Notes: generated by a model from the letters alone, not told the origin. DNA of 64,000 nt from Rufibacter radiotolerans (GCF_001078055.1 NZ_CP010777.1:2626408-2690407); one strand, 5' to 3'. Counted from the stretch's first letter, positions 1 to 8,978 are shown. Made by a program: numbers and translations.

Positions 1-84
1 CTAATATAAGTACTTTTCGGTATATGTTATGCGGTAAATATTATATAAGCAGGAAATTCATGTGGGATTTCCCTTTTGCGCCCT

Positions 85-128
85 AGCCCGTTTTAAGGCT
101 GTTTTCCGGAAATCGGGCTTAAAACGGC
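85..128. repeat. dispersed ~40-bp palindrome, copy 1
   Basis: An imperfect inverted repeat whose arms are CGTTTTAAGGCTGTTTT and CGGGCTTAAAACG around a short CCGGAAAT centre. It belongs to the palindrome family found throughout the window (half-site GTTTTnGGCCTGTTTT). It lies 3' of the minus-strand gene at 167-796, the usual post-gene position. The rest of positions 1-166 shows no gene. Confidence 0.75.
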
Positions 129-166
129 TTGCTCCTTTCTTATTTATTAAGGGAGCGGAAGTTTTT

Positions 167-796
167 TTACCAAGTGCCGTACATGCCTCCTGAGACGAGG
201 CCATGCACACCAAACCCACCTTCTAAATAGACCCCAACTTGCTTGCCAACTCTCAGGCCCAACAAGTTAAGGTGCCCCAAGTAAGCTGCTTTTGACCGGT
301 GCCGGGTCGTGTTTTCTGCATAGGACCTTTCCTCTACTTTGGTTACCAAAAGCCCCAGGGAAACGCCCGAATAAAGCTGCACGATTTCAGACCTTGCCCA
401 AGTGTGTTCCACTGTTGGCATGAGGGTGTATACTTTCAACCTTTCCTCCCCACTCCTTGTTTTAACCGCCTCTCCCTGCTCGTCAGTGTGATGAAAAGAA
501 ATGGATTTGAGGTAGGTATAAGAGGAGATGGCGCCTACCTTCCACTTGGGGTCTACCTCCCGGAGATAGCCTACCTGTAAGGGCCCCACCGCCCGCTCCA
601 CCCTCCTGCTTACCGGAAAAAATAAGGTAAAGCTGTTACCCAGCCTTGTAGCTAACTCCTGCAAAGACGCAACCCCAGCCCCCACCAGTAGGTAATTCTT
701 ATTCTTTTCCTCTATCTCCTGGGCCTGGCCCGGTAAGGAAAGGAGTACGAGCAAGAAACTGCCAAACAACAGGGCAATTATTCTTAAAAGACGCAT
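167..796 (-). CDS. secreted or outer-membrane beta-barrel-like protein, function unknown
   Basis: A 209-residue protein that begins with a clear signal peptide: basic MRLLR, a hydrophobic stretch to about residue 21, and a cleavage-type GQAQ. The mature part alternates polar and hydrophobic residues with many glycines and aromatics (for example LGHLNLLGLRVGKQVGVYLEGGFG), the look of a small outer-membrane beta-barrel. It ends in an aromatic residue (GTW), which also fits a barrel. I do not recognise a named family. It starts with ATG and its upstream region holds a degenerate palindrome, and the next gene (sbcD) is divergent. Membrane location is inferred from composition and the signal peptide only. 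Confidence 0.7.
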   Translation of the reverse strand: MRLLRIIALLFGSFLLVLLSLPGQAQEIEEKNKNYLLVGAGVASLQELATRLGNSFTLFFPVSRRVERAVGPLQVGYLREVDPKWKVGAISSYTYLKSISFHHTDEQGEAVKTRSGEERLKVYTLMPTVEHTWARSEIVQLYSGVSLGLLVTKVEERSYAENTTRHRSKAAYLGHLNLLGLRVGKQVGVYLEGGFGVHGLVSGGMYGTW

Positions 797-805
797 GGAA
801 AAGGG

Positions 806-847
806 GCAGTTTTAGGGCCAAGCTACTCAAAATCCCTTAAAACAAGC
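806..847. repeat. dispersed palindrome, degenerate copy
   Basis: The arms GCAGTTTTAGGGCC and CCCTTAAAACAAGC keep the GTTTT/AAAAC ends and the GGCC-type inner arm of the family, but the inner GTTTT is lost. It sits between the divergent genes at 167-796 and 942-2201. Confidence 0.4.
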
Positions 848-941
848 TTAAATAATTTGATCTCCCGGCCAGGGCAATGAAACCATTCCGTTTCGTATCT
901 TCGTCACCTGAGAGTTTTCTAGAAAGAGTAGCAAGAAGGGC

Positions 942-2201
942 ATGATACGGGTACTACACACAGCAGACTGGCATTTAGGGCAACGTTTGGCCAACTTTGA
1001 GCGCACCGAGGAGCACCGCGCCTTCCTCACCTGGCTGCGCCAAACCATCTGCGACCATAAGATTGATCTGCTCCTCATCGCCGGCGATGTCTTTGACACC
1101 GGTTTCCCCTCCAACACCGCCCTTAAGCTGTACTATGATTTCCTGCGCGAGGTAAAGGAAACCTGCTGCCGCGATCTGATTATTATAGGCGGTAACCATG
1201 ACTCGGTGTCTACCCTCAACGCTCCCGCGGAGTTGCTCAGGCACTTTAACGTGCACGTGGTGGGCGGCGCCCCGGCCAACCCGCAGGACCAGGTGATCGT
1301 GCTCACCGATGAGCAGGAACAACCCAAGGCGGTGGTCTGCGCCGTTCCTTTCCTGCGCGACAAAGACGTGCGTCTCTCGGTGCCCGGCGAGACCGGCGAA
1401 GAGCGCGAGGCACGCCTTAAGCAAGGCATTTGCGACCATTACACCCAGCTGGTGCCGCTCATCCAGGAATTCAAGCAGCAGGGGGTGCCTGTGCTGGCCA
1501 CCGGGCATTTATTCGCAGGCGGCGGAAGCGCCTCAGACAGCGAGAAGGAAATCCACGTGGGCAACCTGGGCCAGATCTGCGGCGACCAGTTCCCGGCAGA
1601 GTTTGACTATGTGGCCCTGGGTCACCTGCACCGTCCGCAGGTGGTACATAAATTAGAACACATCCGGTACAGCGGCTCCCCTATTCCGTTAAGCTTCTCT
1701 GAGATCACAGACCAGAAGCAGATTGTAGTGCTGGACTTCGCCGAAGGCCAATTAGTGAACATACAGGAGGTGCCGGTGCCGTGCTGGCGCAAGCTGGTCC
1801 GGTTTAAAGGTACCATTGACCAGGTCTTCACCAAGGTGATTGCCTATGACAACGGCGAAATGGCGTTCCCGGCCTGGGCCGAGGTACAGCTACAATACGA
1901 GCACAACCTGCACGACCACACCCAGCGCCTGCACGAGGCCTTCGCGCTTCAACCAAATTTGCAACTGCTTATCCACCGGCCGCTGCGCACAATAGACACC
2001 CAGAGCCTGGACCAGCAGGTGACCCCGGAACAGGACCTCGCGGACCTCAAGCCCAAGGACGTGTTCCTGAAGAAATGCGAAGAAGCCTTAACCGATGACT
2101 TGTACCAAGACCTGCTTTCCACCTTTGACGAACTGCTGGAACTGATGCCACAGCAGGAAGACGCACTTCTGTTCAAGGAAGAAGCCGTGGCCAGGCAGTA
2201 G
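942..2201 (+). CDS. sbcD: exonuclease subunit SbcD
   Basis: A 419-residue calcineurin-like metallophosphoesterase of the SbcD/Mre11 family, slightly longer than E. coli SbcD. The metal-binding motifs are all visible: DWH at residues 9-11 (D9, H11), GDVFD near 48-52, GNHD at 84-87, the GHL at about 188-190 and GHLH at 227-230. With SbcC it would form the nuclease that opens DNA hairpins and trims double-strand ends, acting on nucleoid DNA. The C-terminal third (residues 280-419) is the partner-binding and capping region. The start ATG lies 16 codons before conserved sequence ends cannot be improved upstream, because MIRVLHTADWHLG is the typical N-terminus. sbcC normally follows directly, but here a palindrome and then catalase follow. 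Confidence 0.93.
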   Translation: MIRVLHTADWHLGQRLANFERTEEHRAFLTWLRQTICDHKIDLLLIAGDVFDTGFPSNTALKLYYDFLREVKETCCRDLIIIGGNHDSVSTLNAPAELLRHFNVHVVGGAPANPQDQVIVLTDEQEQPKAVVCAVPFLRDKDVRLSVPGETGEEREARLKQGICDHYTQLVPLIQEFKQQGVPVLATGHLFAGGGSASDSEKEIHVGNLGQICGDQFPAEFDYVALGHLHRPQVVHKLEHIRYSGSPIPLSFSEITDQKQIVVLDFAEGQLVNIQEVPVPCWRKLVRFKGTIDQVFTKVIAYDNGEMAFPAWAEVQLQYEHNLHDHTQRLHEAFALQPNLQLLIHRPLRTIDTQSLDQQVTPEQDLADLKPKDVFLKKCEEALTDDLYQDLLSTFDELLELMPQQEDALLFKEEAVARQ

Positions 2202-2266
2202 CCAGCCCTCCCCCAGATTTCACCAGCTTCTTAAGGCCGTTCTACTAGGGATCAGCCGCTTCATTC

Positions 2267-2322
2267 GCCTTTTCCTGTTTTGGGGCTGTTTTTAATAAAA
2301 CGGCCCCAAAACAGGAAAAGGC
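2267..2322. repeat. dispersed palindrome with extended stem, copy 2
   Basis: The core GTTTTGGGGCTGTTTT / AAAACGGCCCCAAAAC is extended on both sides by complementary GCCTTTTCCT and AGGAAAAGGC, giving a near-perfect stem of over 20 bp. It follows the sbcD stop and could end that transcript. Confidence 0.85.
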
Positions 2323-2713
2323 CTGTACTTGTATGCTTCTCGGCTTTTTTATTGTTCTCACCAACAAACAAAATACCCTTGCTTTATTCTGTTTGCTGTA
2401 GAAAACACGCAGGAAGGGCGAGTTTCTTACGTGACCTTTTCTGAAGGAATCAGGCCTTTCCTAAATTACCCACTCTAAACCTCACTTGTTTTCCTTATTG
2501 ACCCTGAACAAAATCCACCTTCCAGGTTATTACCTCTCTCTATAAGCAAATAGATATTATCAATTTGATCTATAGCAACCAAGAAAGCACCTTTGAGTAT
2601 AAGATGTAAGGTAGAATTGGGTATCACTTTTCCTTTATTTACCCCTCTCCTATTCCCGTGAAGTTTTACTAGTATCTGGAACACTTTCATTCATCCTCTA
2701 AACCAAAGCATGT
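2323..2713. other. AT-rich catalase upstream region
   Basis: No supported gene; a minus-strand 71-codon frame at 2475-2690 has no family resemblance and was rejected. The region is AT-rich like a promoter zone. It contains an inverted repeat ATAGAT-N12-ATCTAT at 2550-2573, about 140 bases before the catalase start, which could be an operator. No clear TAnnTTTG element was found. Confidence 0.4.
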
Positions 2714-4321
2714 ATGGTGAACGACAATCAAGAAAAACCAGGCCACAATGGTCAGGGAAAAGGCGCGGCATCTAATCTGACTACCCGTCAGGGGCATCCG
2801 GTAACGGACAACCAGAACATCAGAACCATAGGCAACCGGGGTCCGGCTACCATGGAGAACTACCACTTCATTGAGAAGATCAGCCACTTTGACCGTGAGC
2901 GTATTCCGGAACGGGTGGTGCATGCCAGAGGAGCCGGGGCGCACGGCGTGTTTGAGGCCTACGGGAAAGTGGGGAATGAACCCATTGCCAAATACACCCG
3001 CGCGAAGCTGTTCCAGGAAAAAGGCAAGCAGACCCCGGTGTTTGTGCGTTTCTCTACCGTAGGCCACGGCGGCCACTCTCCCGAGACTCTGCGCGACCCC
3101 CGCGGCTTTGCGGTGAAGTTCTATACCGAAGACGGCAACTGGGACCTGGTGGGCAACAACCTGAAGATTTTCTTCATCAGGGATGCCATGAAGTTTCCGG
3201 ACCTGATCCACTCCCAGAAACCAGACCCAGTCACCAACATCCAAAGCGGCGAGCGAATTTTTGATTTCATTGCCAACACCCCAGAGTCTACCCACATGGC
3301 CACGTTCCTGTTCTCGCCCTGGGGCATTCCGGCCAACTACCGGCAAATGCAGGGATCGGGCGTGAATACCTATAAATGGGTGAACGCAGACGGTGAGGCC
3401 GTGCTGGTGAAATACCACTGGGAACCGCTGCAGGGCATTAGAAACTTGACCCAGGCCGAGGCCGAAAGCATTCAGGCCAAGAACTTCAACCACGCCACCC
3501 AGGACCTATACGAGGCCATCAAAGACGGCAACTTCCCCGAATGGGAGCTGTGCGTCCAGATCATGAGCGATGACGAGCACCCCGAACTGGACTTTGACCC
3601 GCTGGATGACACCAAGCTGTGGCCCATGGACCAGTTCCCGTTCCTGCCCGTAGGCAAGATGACCCTCAATCAAAACCCTATAGATTACTTCAATGAAGTA
3701 GAGCAAGTGGCCTTCGGGACGGGGGTATTGGTAGACGGCCTTGACTTCTCTGATGACAAAATGCTGCAGGGCCGTACCTTCTCCTACTCAGATACCCAGC
3801 GCTACCGCGTAGGGCCCAACTACCTGCAACTGCCCATCAACGCCCCCCAAAACCAGGTGGCAACCAACCAGAGAGGCGGCCAGATGTCTTACGTCACTGA
3901 CTTCGGCAAGGGCCAAAACCCGCACATCAACTATGAGCCTTCTTCTTTGGGCGGGCTCAAAGAGGCGCCTAAAGCCGGCAAAGACTATACGCCGCGCTAT
4001 GAGGCCAACCTGGTCCGCCAGAAGATTGACCGCACCAATGACTTCAAGCAGGCCGGTGACACCTACCGCAACTTTGAGGACTGGGAGCGCGATGAACTGA
4101 TCAACAATCTGGTGAACACCCTGGCTACCGCCGATAAAGTGATCCAGGACAAAATGATTGAGCACTTCACGCTGGCAGACAAGGACTACGGCCGCAGAGT
4201 GGCCGAAGGCCTGGCCAAGACATCCAAAGCCCGGGAAGACAAAGGCCCTATTGGCGCGACCTCCCCCGAAGCCGGGGTGCAGGAAGCCATCAAGACCTCC
4301 CATTCGGCCAAGCCTTACTAA
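2714..4321 (+). CDS. catalase (haem, monofunctional)
   Basis: A 535-residue monofunctional haem catalase, a cytoplasmic enzyme that splits hydrogen peroxide to water and oxygen. The active-site signature [15 protein letters not shown] runs over residues 59-73 with the distal histidine H70; the catalytic asparagine lies in VGNNLKIFF near 148; the haem-ligand signature [14 protein letters not shown] starts at 354 and supplies the axial tyrosine Y358. Length matches the small-subunit catalases plus a 40-residue polar N-terminal tail and a C-terminal tail rich in charged residues. The first ATG (2714) lacks a Shine-Dalgarno sequence. It is monocistronic: a palindrome lies upstream and a strong terminator directly downstream. 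Peroxide-responsive control is likely but not shown. Confidence 0.96.
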   Translation: MVNDNQEKPGHNGQGKGAASNLTTRQGHPVTDNQNIRTIGNRGPATMENYHFIEKISHFDRERIPERVVHARGAGAHGVFEAYGKVGNEPIAKYTRAKLFQEKGKQTPVFVRFSTVGHGGHSPETLRDPRGFAVKFYTEDGNWDLVGNNLKIFFIRDAMKFPDLIHSQKPDPVTNIQSGERIFDFIANTPESTHMATFLFSPWGIPANYRQMQGSGVNTYKWVNADGEAVLVKYHWEPLQGIRNLTQAEAESIQAKNFNHATQDLYEAIKDGNFPEWELCVQIMSDDEHPELDFDPLDDTKLWPMDQFPFLPVGKMTLNQNPIDYFNEVEQVAFGTGVLVDGLDFSDDKMLQGRTFSYSDTQRYRVGPNYLQLPINAPQNQVATNQRGGQMSYVTDFGKGQNPHINYEPSSLGGLKEAPKAGKDYTPRYEANLVRQKIDRTNDFKQAGDTYRNFEDWERDELINNLVNTLATADKVIQDKMIEHFTLADKDYGRRVAEGLAKTSKAREDKGPIGATSPEAGVQEAIKTSHSAKPY

Positions 4322-4342
4322 GGAGTTGTAAGACTCATGATG

Positions 4343-4372
4343 AAAAGCCACCTCTCTGGAGGTGGCTTTTTT
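4343..4372 (+). terminator. rho-independent terminator of catalase
   Basis: Perfect 12-bp stem AAAAGCCACCTC / GAGGTGGCTTTT with the loop TCTG, followed by a T run, 21 bases after the catalase stop. Confidence 0.93.
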
Positions 4373-4405
4373 ATTAACTGCCTTTGTGATTAGGTCCTCT
4401 ATGGT

Positions 4406-4482
4406 AAGTAGGGGCTATCCCTGGTGGTGGTCATTTACGGTTGCTCCCGTGTTAGGGCAACCACTTGGGATTGCCCCTACTT
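4406..4482 (+). promoter_or_regulatory. structured leader or large hairpin before PLP lyase gene
   Basis: A 77-base element with an outer stem (4406-4421 with 4467-4482; AAGTAGGGGC pairs with GCCCCTACTT and the stem continues with one mismatch) and an inner hairpin (GGTTGCTCCC at 4439-4448 with GGGCAACC at 4455-4462). It differs from the common palindrome family. It lies after the catalase terminator and 72 bases before the start of the next gene, so it could be an RNA leader or a separate palindromic insertion. I cannot match it to a known riboswitch class. Confidence 0.5.
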
Positions 4483-4553
4483 ATTTTCAATTCACTTCGC
4501 CTGGGATTTTGGCATTTTTACTTCCTTTGCAGGTAGCCAATTTAGCCAACACC

Positions 4554-5489
4554 ATGCAAAAAGAAGACCTGCTCCAGACCCACACCAGAATTGCCCCTTA
4601 CATTCACCGCACCCCGGTCCTTACCTCCAGGCTATTGAATGAAATAGCGGGCGCCAACCTGTACTTTAAATGTGAGAACTTCCAACGCATGGGGGCCTTT
4701 AAGATGCGGGGCGCCATGTACGCGGTGCTGCAGCTGTCTGAGGAGCAGAAAAGCAAAGGGGTGGTGACCCATTCCTCGGGCAATTTTGCGCAGGCCCTGG
4801 CGCTAGCGGCGCAGAGCGTGGGCGTGAAAGCCTATATTGTCATGCCTGAGAACGCGCCGCAGGTCAAGAAAGAAGCCGTGAAAGGCTACGGCGGCCAGAT
4901 AATTGAGTGCGCCTCTACCCCCATAGCGCGTGAAGAGGTGGCTGCCCAGATGGAACGTGAGACCGGCGCTTTCTTCATTCACCCGTCTAATGACCTTAAC
5001 GTCATTCTGGGACAGGGAACCGCCGCGCTGGAGCTCCTGGAAGACCAACCTGACCTGCACTATATCTTCTCACCCGTAGGCGGCGGCGGCCTAATTGCCG
5101 GAACAGCTTTGGCGGCGCACTTTATAGGCCAGAATTGCCAGGTGATTGGGGGAGAACCCTTTGGGGCAGATGATGCCTACCGGTCCCTGCAAAGTGGCCA
5201 GATAGAGTCTAATGAAACTACCCAAACCATAGCCGATGGCCTGAGAACTCAGCTAGGCGATATCAACTTCCCTATTATAAAGGAGCACGTGGAGAAAATA
5301 ATCAGGGTAGAGGAAGCGGAGATTATCGCCGCCATGAAGCTGGTCTGGGAAAGGATGAAAATTATTATTGAGCCTTCCAGCGCGGTGGCCCTGGCGGCCC
5401 TGTTGCGGGAAAAAGACGCATACGCCGGCCAGAAAATAGGGATTATCCTTTCCGGCGGTAATGTGGACGTGCAGCACCTCCCATTTTAG
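4554..5489 (+). CDS. PLP-dependent threonine dehydratase / serine racemase-like lyase
   Basis: A 311-residue fold-type II PLP enzyme, catalytic domain only, with no C-terminal regulatory ACT domain. The PLP lysine is K50 in GAFKMRG (usual GSFKxRG); SSGNFAQ at 74-80 binds the substrate carboxylate; GGGGL at 176-180 binds the PLP phosphate. Length fits the serine racemase / threo-3-hydroxyaspartate ammonia-lyase / catabolic threonine deaminase group, which are hard to separate by eye. It probably deaminates or racemises a hydroxy-amino acid in the cytoplasm. An open frame extends upstream to 4362, but that part crosses the hairpin leader and is not protein-like, so MQKEDLLQ is taken as the start. 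The stop codon lies within a dispersed palindrome. Confidence 0.88.
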   Translation: MQKEDLLQTHTRIAPYIHRTPVLTSRLLNEIAGANLYFKCENFQRMGAFKMRGAMYAVLQLSEEQKSKGVVTHSSGNFAQALALAAQSVGVKAYIVMPENAPQVKKEAVKGYGGQIIECASTPIAREEVAAQMERETGAFFIHPSNDLNVILGQGTAALELLEDQPDLHYIFSPVGGGGLIAGTALAAHFIGQNCQVIGGEPFGADDAYRSLQSGQIESNETTQTIADGLRTQLGDINFPIIKEHVEKIIRVEEAEIIAAMKLVWERMKIIIEPSSAVALAALLREKDAYAGQKIGIILSGGNVDVQHLPF

Positions 5490-5518
5490 AGCCGTTTTCT
5501 GTAAAACAGGGGCAAAAC
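5483..5518. repeat. dispersed palindrome overlapping a stop codon, copy 3
   Basis: ATTTTAGAGCCGTTTTCTG followed by TAAAACAGGGGCAAAAC: a degenerate copy of the family. The TAG stop of the preceding gene (5487-5489) is part of its left arm. The remaining 170 bases before the next gene show nothing further. Confidence 0.6.
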
Positions 5519-5686
5519 AAAAAAGGGGATCGTCGGTTTCTCAGGTGGGGAAGAAATGCCTGGGAATAGCGCTGGAGCAGCAATAGGTATCCTACAGGGA
5601 AGCATGTCTTTGCCTCTACCACACATCTCCAGCCCGTTCTTCCCGTATCCTTCTTACAAGATGTTATTACCATTTAAGAGAAAACT

Positions 5687-6745
5687 ATGATTGCTACTAA
5701 AGGATATGCCGCTTTTGACCCTAATTCGCCTCTGGCACCTTTCAATTTTGAAAGACGTGAGGTAGGGCCGCATGATGTCATGATTGAGATTCAGTTCTGT
5801 GGCGTGTGCCATTCAGATTTACATACCGCCAAAGGCGAATGGCCCGGGGTGATGTACCCGGTGGTGCCCGGCCATGAGATTGTGGGCCGTGTGGTCCGCG
5901 TAGGCGACCACGTCTCCCGGTTCAAGAAAGACGACTTGGCCGGGGTAGGCTGTATGGTCAACTCCTGCCGTACGTGCCCCAGCTGCCAGGAAGGCCTGGA
6001 GCAATATTGTGAGAACGGAAACATTGGCACTTACAATAGCCCAGAGGCCGGCATGGACTCCCCTACTTTTGGCGGATACTCCAACCAGATTGTGGTCAAT
6101 GAAGACTTCGTCCTGAAGATTCGGGAAGACCAGGACCTGGCCCGCGTGGCGCCGTTGCTGTGCGCCGGAATTACCACTTATTCGCCGCTACGCCAGTGGA
6201 ACATTGGCCAGGGCCACCGGGTAGCCGTAGTAGGTCTGGGCGGACTTGGCCACATGGCCGTGAAAATTGCCGCCGCCATGGGCGCCGATGTGACCGTACT
6301 CAGCACCTCGGCCAACAAAGAAGCCGATGCCAGAGCTTTAGGGGCCCACAACTTTGTGGTGACCAAAGACCCGGAGGCCTTCAAGGCCGCCCGCAACTCT
6401 TTTGACTTTATCCTTAACACCGTATCTGCCAAAATGAACCTGGACGAATACGTGAACCTGCTGAAACTAGACGGCACCATGATTCTGTTGGGCGTTCCGC
6501 CGGAAGCGCTGGCCCTGCACCCTGGTTCCCTGATCTTCAAGCGCCGCCGCATTGCGGGCTCCCTGATTGGCGGCATAGCCGAAACCCAGGAGATGCTGGA
6601 CTTCTGCGCGCACCACAGAATTCTTTCAGACATTGAGATCATCAACATTGCCCAAATTAACACCGCCTATGACCGCATGCTGGCCGGCGACGTGAAATAC
6701 CGGTTCGTGATTGATATGGCTACCTTGGAAGACACCAGCGCTTAA
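5687..6745 (+). CDS. zinc-dependent NAD(P) alcohol dehydrogenase (YahK/AdhC-like)
   Basis: A 352-residue medium-chain zinc alcohol dehydrogenase close to the YahK / cinnamyl-alcohol group, predicted to reduce aldehydes with NADPH in the cytoplasm. The catalytic zinc ligands are C41 (in GVCHSD), H63-E64 (GHE) and C159; the structural zinc cysteines are C94, C97, C100 and C108. The nucleotide-binding turn GLGGLGH is at 183-189. Full length for the family, with ATG start at MIATKGYAAF. It stands alone between two intergenic hairpins. Substrate is not deducible from sequence. Confidence 0.92.
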   Translation: MIATKGYAAFDPNSPLAPFNFERREVGPHDVMIEIQFCGVCHSDLHTAKGEWPGVMYPVVPGHEIVGRVVRVGDHVSRFKKDDLAGVGCMVNSCRTCPSCQEGLEQYCENGNIGTYNSPEAGMDSPTFGGYSNQIVVNEDFVLKIREDQDLARVAPLLCAGITTYSPLRQWNIGQGHRVAVVGLGGLGHMAVKIAAAMGADVTVLSTSANKEADARALGAHNFVVTKDPEAFKAARNSFDFILNTVSAKMNLDEYVNLLKLDGTMILLGVPPEALALHPGSLIFKRRRIAGSLIGGIAETQEMLDFCAHHRILSDIEIINIAQINTAYDRMLAGDVKYRFVIDMATLEDTSA

Positions 6746-6762
6746 TCCATCTATCATAAAGC

Positions 6763-6800
6763 AAAAGAGCCAGCCCCGTATAAGGGCTGGCTCTTCTGTT
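6763..6800 (+). terminator. rho-independent terminator of alcohol dehydrogenase
   Basis: Stem AAGAGCCAGCCC / GGGCTGGCTCTT (12 bp) around CGTATAA, 18 bases after the stop. It runs straight into a dispersed palindrome and can serve both converging genes. Confidence 0.85.
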
Positions 6801-6834
6801 TTGGGGCTGTTTTCATAAAAACGCCCTTTAAACG
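6796..6834. repeat. dispersed palindrome, copy 4
   Basis: CTGTTTTGGGGCTGTTTT followed by AAAAACGCCCTTTAAACG: left arm near consensus, right arm diverged. It sits between converging genes, immediately before the stop of the gene at 6839-7801. Confidence 0.65.
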
Positions 6835-6838
6835 CCTT

Positions 6839-7801
6839 TTACATAAAAGACATCAATTGAATGGCCTTGGCGAATTTAGGCGCGAGCACCACGTTCTTGT
6901 CATCTTTGGAGATAGAGGCCCGGGCCGCCGCGTCACCTTTTGCCACTGAGGTTTCAGTGCCGTTATCCAAATCTAAAACCTTAAAGTTGGCGATGCCCGC
7001 CGAAGACTGGTACAGCAGTTTGTTGCTGTTATGGAAAAACGCCATTCCAGTGGCTTTGTCGCCGGCGCCGTTCCGGGCAATGGATTTCACCACCTTCATG
7101 TCTGGCAGGCTGTAAATCCGGACAATTTCCTCTGCCTGGCCAAACCCTACCGCCAACAGTTTATCATCGGCACTGATGGCCAGATCTGTAGGCGTGGCGT
7201 AGTTGGTGTTGAACATGTTGATCGGCTCGCCGTCTTTGGCAGACAGTTCATAAATACGGCTGGCAAACCACACATAGAAGCGGTCTCCCTTGTTATTAAA
7301 CAGAATTCTTGACTCGCGGGCCGCGTACTTGGGCTTACTGATAAACTCCCAGGTGTCTGTGTTATAGATCCTGATCTCATTGTTCATGAGCAGAGCCACC
7401 AAGCGGTTCCCGGCCATGGCCACTTCTTTCACTGAACTGGGTAACCCGGTAATGGTTTTATAAGGGCTCAACCCCATCACCTTGGTAATGACTATGGTTT
7501 TATCCATGCCACCCGTGATAATGTACCTACCGTCCTTAGAGTAGGCACAGGCTTGGGCACTGCCTTTGTGCAAAGATTTAAAACTAACGGGGTACGTTTT
7601 GTTTACGTCCCAGAGGTACAGAGATCCCGTGTTGTCTACAGAGATCAATCTGCTCCCGTCGGGAGAGAAATTCGCCCCCTGGAAGATGAGGTCTTCCCGA
7701 TGCTTAAGTAAAGCGGTAGTCTTCAGTTTTGACTGGCTAAAGCAAAGCCCAGAATATAAAGCAAAGAATATCAGCAGAATAACGCCTCTAGCCTGTCCCA
7801 T
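6839..7801 (-). CDS. secreted WD40-like repeat protein
   Basis: A 320-residue protein with an N-terminal signal peptide (MGQARGVILLIFFALYSG, cleavage near CFSQS). The mature part consists of WD40-like blades: for example FSPDGSRLISVDNTGSLYLWD near 45-66 and YSKDGRYIITGGMDKTIVI near 87-106, followed by weaker blades to the end. Such beta-propellers usually bind partner proteins; in this phylum many are periplasmic. No catalytic residues are evident. It is transcribed alone, toward the alcohol dehydrogenase. The function is unknown. Confidence 0.8.
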   Translation of the reverse strand: MGQARGVILLIFFALYSGLCFSQSKLKTTALLKHREDLIFQGANFSPDGSRLISVDNTGSLYLWDVNKTYPVSFKSLHKGSAQACAYSKDGRYIITGGMDKTIVITKVMGLSPYKTITGLPSSVKEVAMAGNRLVALLMNNEIRIYNTDTWEFISKPKYAARESRILFNNKGDRFYVWFASRIYELSAKDGEPINMFNTNYATPTDLAISADDKLLAVGFGQAEEIVRIYSLPDMKVVKSIARNGAGDKATGMAFFHNSNKLLYQSSAGIANFKVLDLDNGTETSVAKGDAAARASISKDDKNVVLAPKFAKAIQLMSFM

Positions 7802-8152
7802 ATGACCGATTATATAATTTTTTTAACTATACAAAGTTCAGATATAATTTTAATTCCCGCAATACTTACAAATGATTATTAACATAATGTCACTGCTGGA
7901 ACTGCCAAAGCTAGGTGCAAGCCCTTCACCTTATTTTATTTAGCGCTGGGCCGTGCCTATTTAGTCAGGCAAAAAGGGTAAACCCTACACGCGGCCCTTC
8001 CTATTAGTACCTGTCGGCGGTAAAAGAACAATGGCTACCCCCTGGAAAAATACGGTTTTTGGGTTGGTTACCTGCTGTATTTACCTTTAAGTCGGGTCTT
8101 TGGCTAACCTGTGGCCTAACTCGCCGTACCCATACCAGCATTTAAAAACACT
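7802..8152. other. divergent intergenic region
   Basis: A 351-base AT-rich spacer between the divergent genes at 6839-7801 and 8153-8944, presumably holding both promoters. I see no gene, repeat of the palindrome family or clear structured RNA in it. Confidence 0.5.
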
Positions 8153-8944
8153 ATGAAAAAAACGATACTCCTCCTGTACATAGGTTTCCTTCCGTTGGCC
8201 GCGCTGGCTCAGGAAACCAGTTCCACAGATCCTGAATTTGAAACAGACCGCGCCGACCGCACCGATGCCTCCAGCCTGGTACCCAGGGGCTATTTCCAGC
8301 TGGAGACCGGGTTCCAGTTCATGAGAAACAAACAAGAGGGTTTGGAAGACCGGCAATGGTTGTATCCGCAGGCCTTGTTCAGGACCGGCATTTTCAAGGC
8401 CGCCGAGTTCCGCCTGGAAGCCACTTACCGCACCGAAGAGTCACGGTTAGGGGAAGCGCTTCTGCGCCAGGACAAAGGCCTGAGCACCGTGCGGGTAGGT
8501 ACTAAGGTGAAAGCCATTGGCAGCCAGGGCGCCCGGCCCGAGGTATCGGTGATGGCCATGCTGGAGTTACCCCTGGCCAAAGACGCCTTTGAACCTGAAA
8601 ATGTAGCCCCTGAACTAAAACTCCTCTTTACCAACAGCCTCTCAGACAAGTGGAAACTCCAGTACAACGCGGGTTTCCGGCGGGAGCCCGAAGACGGGGA
8701 AATGGAGAACAAGGTATTGTTTTCTGCCTCCTTGGGCGGGAAGCTCAGTGAGAAACTTTCGCTCTTCGCGGAATTTGCCGGGGAGAAACCAAAGGACGGT
8801 TCAGTAAAGAATGTGGTGGACACCGGGTTTCAGTATCTGTTGTTGCCTAATCTTCAGCTAGACGCTATAGTGGGCAAAGGAGTGTCGTCGCAGGCCCCCG
8901 ATCTTTTTGTGGGCGGAGGCTTGAGCGTCCGGTTACCACGGTAA
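8153..8944 (+). CDS. outer-membrane transporter-like protein (phenol MetA pathway type)
   Basis: A 263-residue protein with a signal peptide (MKKTILLLYIGFLPLAALAQ, cleaved after residue 20). The mature start has the motif TDRADRTDASSLVPRGYFQLETGFQF, typical of the MetA-pathway-of-phenol-degradation/transporter barrel family, where a D-R-P-D-like segment precedes the first strand. The remainder is alternating beta-strand sequence ending LSVRLPR. Likely an outer-membrane barrel that passes small solutes; the pathway name of the family does not show that phenol is the substrate. It is alone in its transcription unit, followed by a palindrome. Confidence 0.72.
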   Translation: MKKTILLLYIGFLPLAALAQETSSTDPEFETDRADRTDASSLVPRGYFQLETGFQFMRNKQEGLEDRQWLYPQALFRTGIFKAAEFRLEATYRTEESRLGEALLRQDKGLSTVRVGTKVKAIGSQGARPEVSVMAMLELPLAKDAFEPENVAPELKLLFTNSLSDKWKLQYNAGFRREPEDGEMENKVLFSASLGGKLSEKLSLFAEFAGEKPKDGSVKNVVDTGFQYLLLPNLQLDAIVGKGVSSQAPDLFVGGGLSVRLPR

Positions 8945-8978
8945 AGTCAGCATTTAAAAAGGCGATCATTTCTTTGAA

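Noticed and set aside
2475..2690. 71-codon minus-strand frame in the catalase upstream region
   Set aside because: No family resemblance, no promoter or start signals, and it lies in an AT-rich control region.
2687..3493. 268-codon frame antisense to catalase
   Set aside because: It is a shadow of the catalase reading frame, which has all motifs; the antisense protein has no recognisable feature.
4373..4553. N-terminal extension of the PLP lyase (start at 4362)
   Set aside because: The extension would translate a terminator and a hairpin leader and has no similarity to the family N-terminus.
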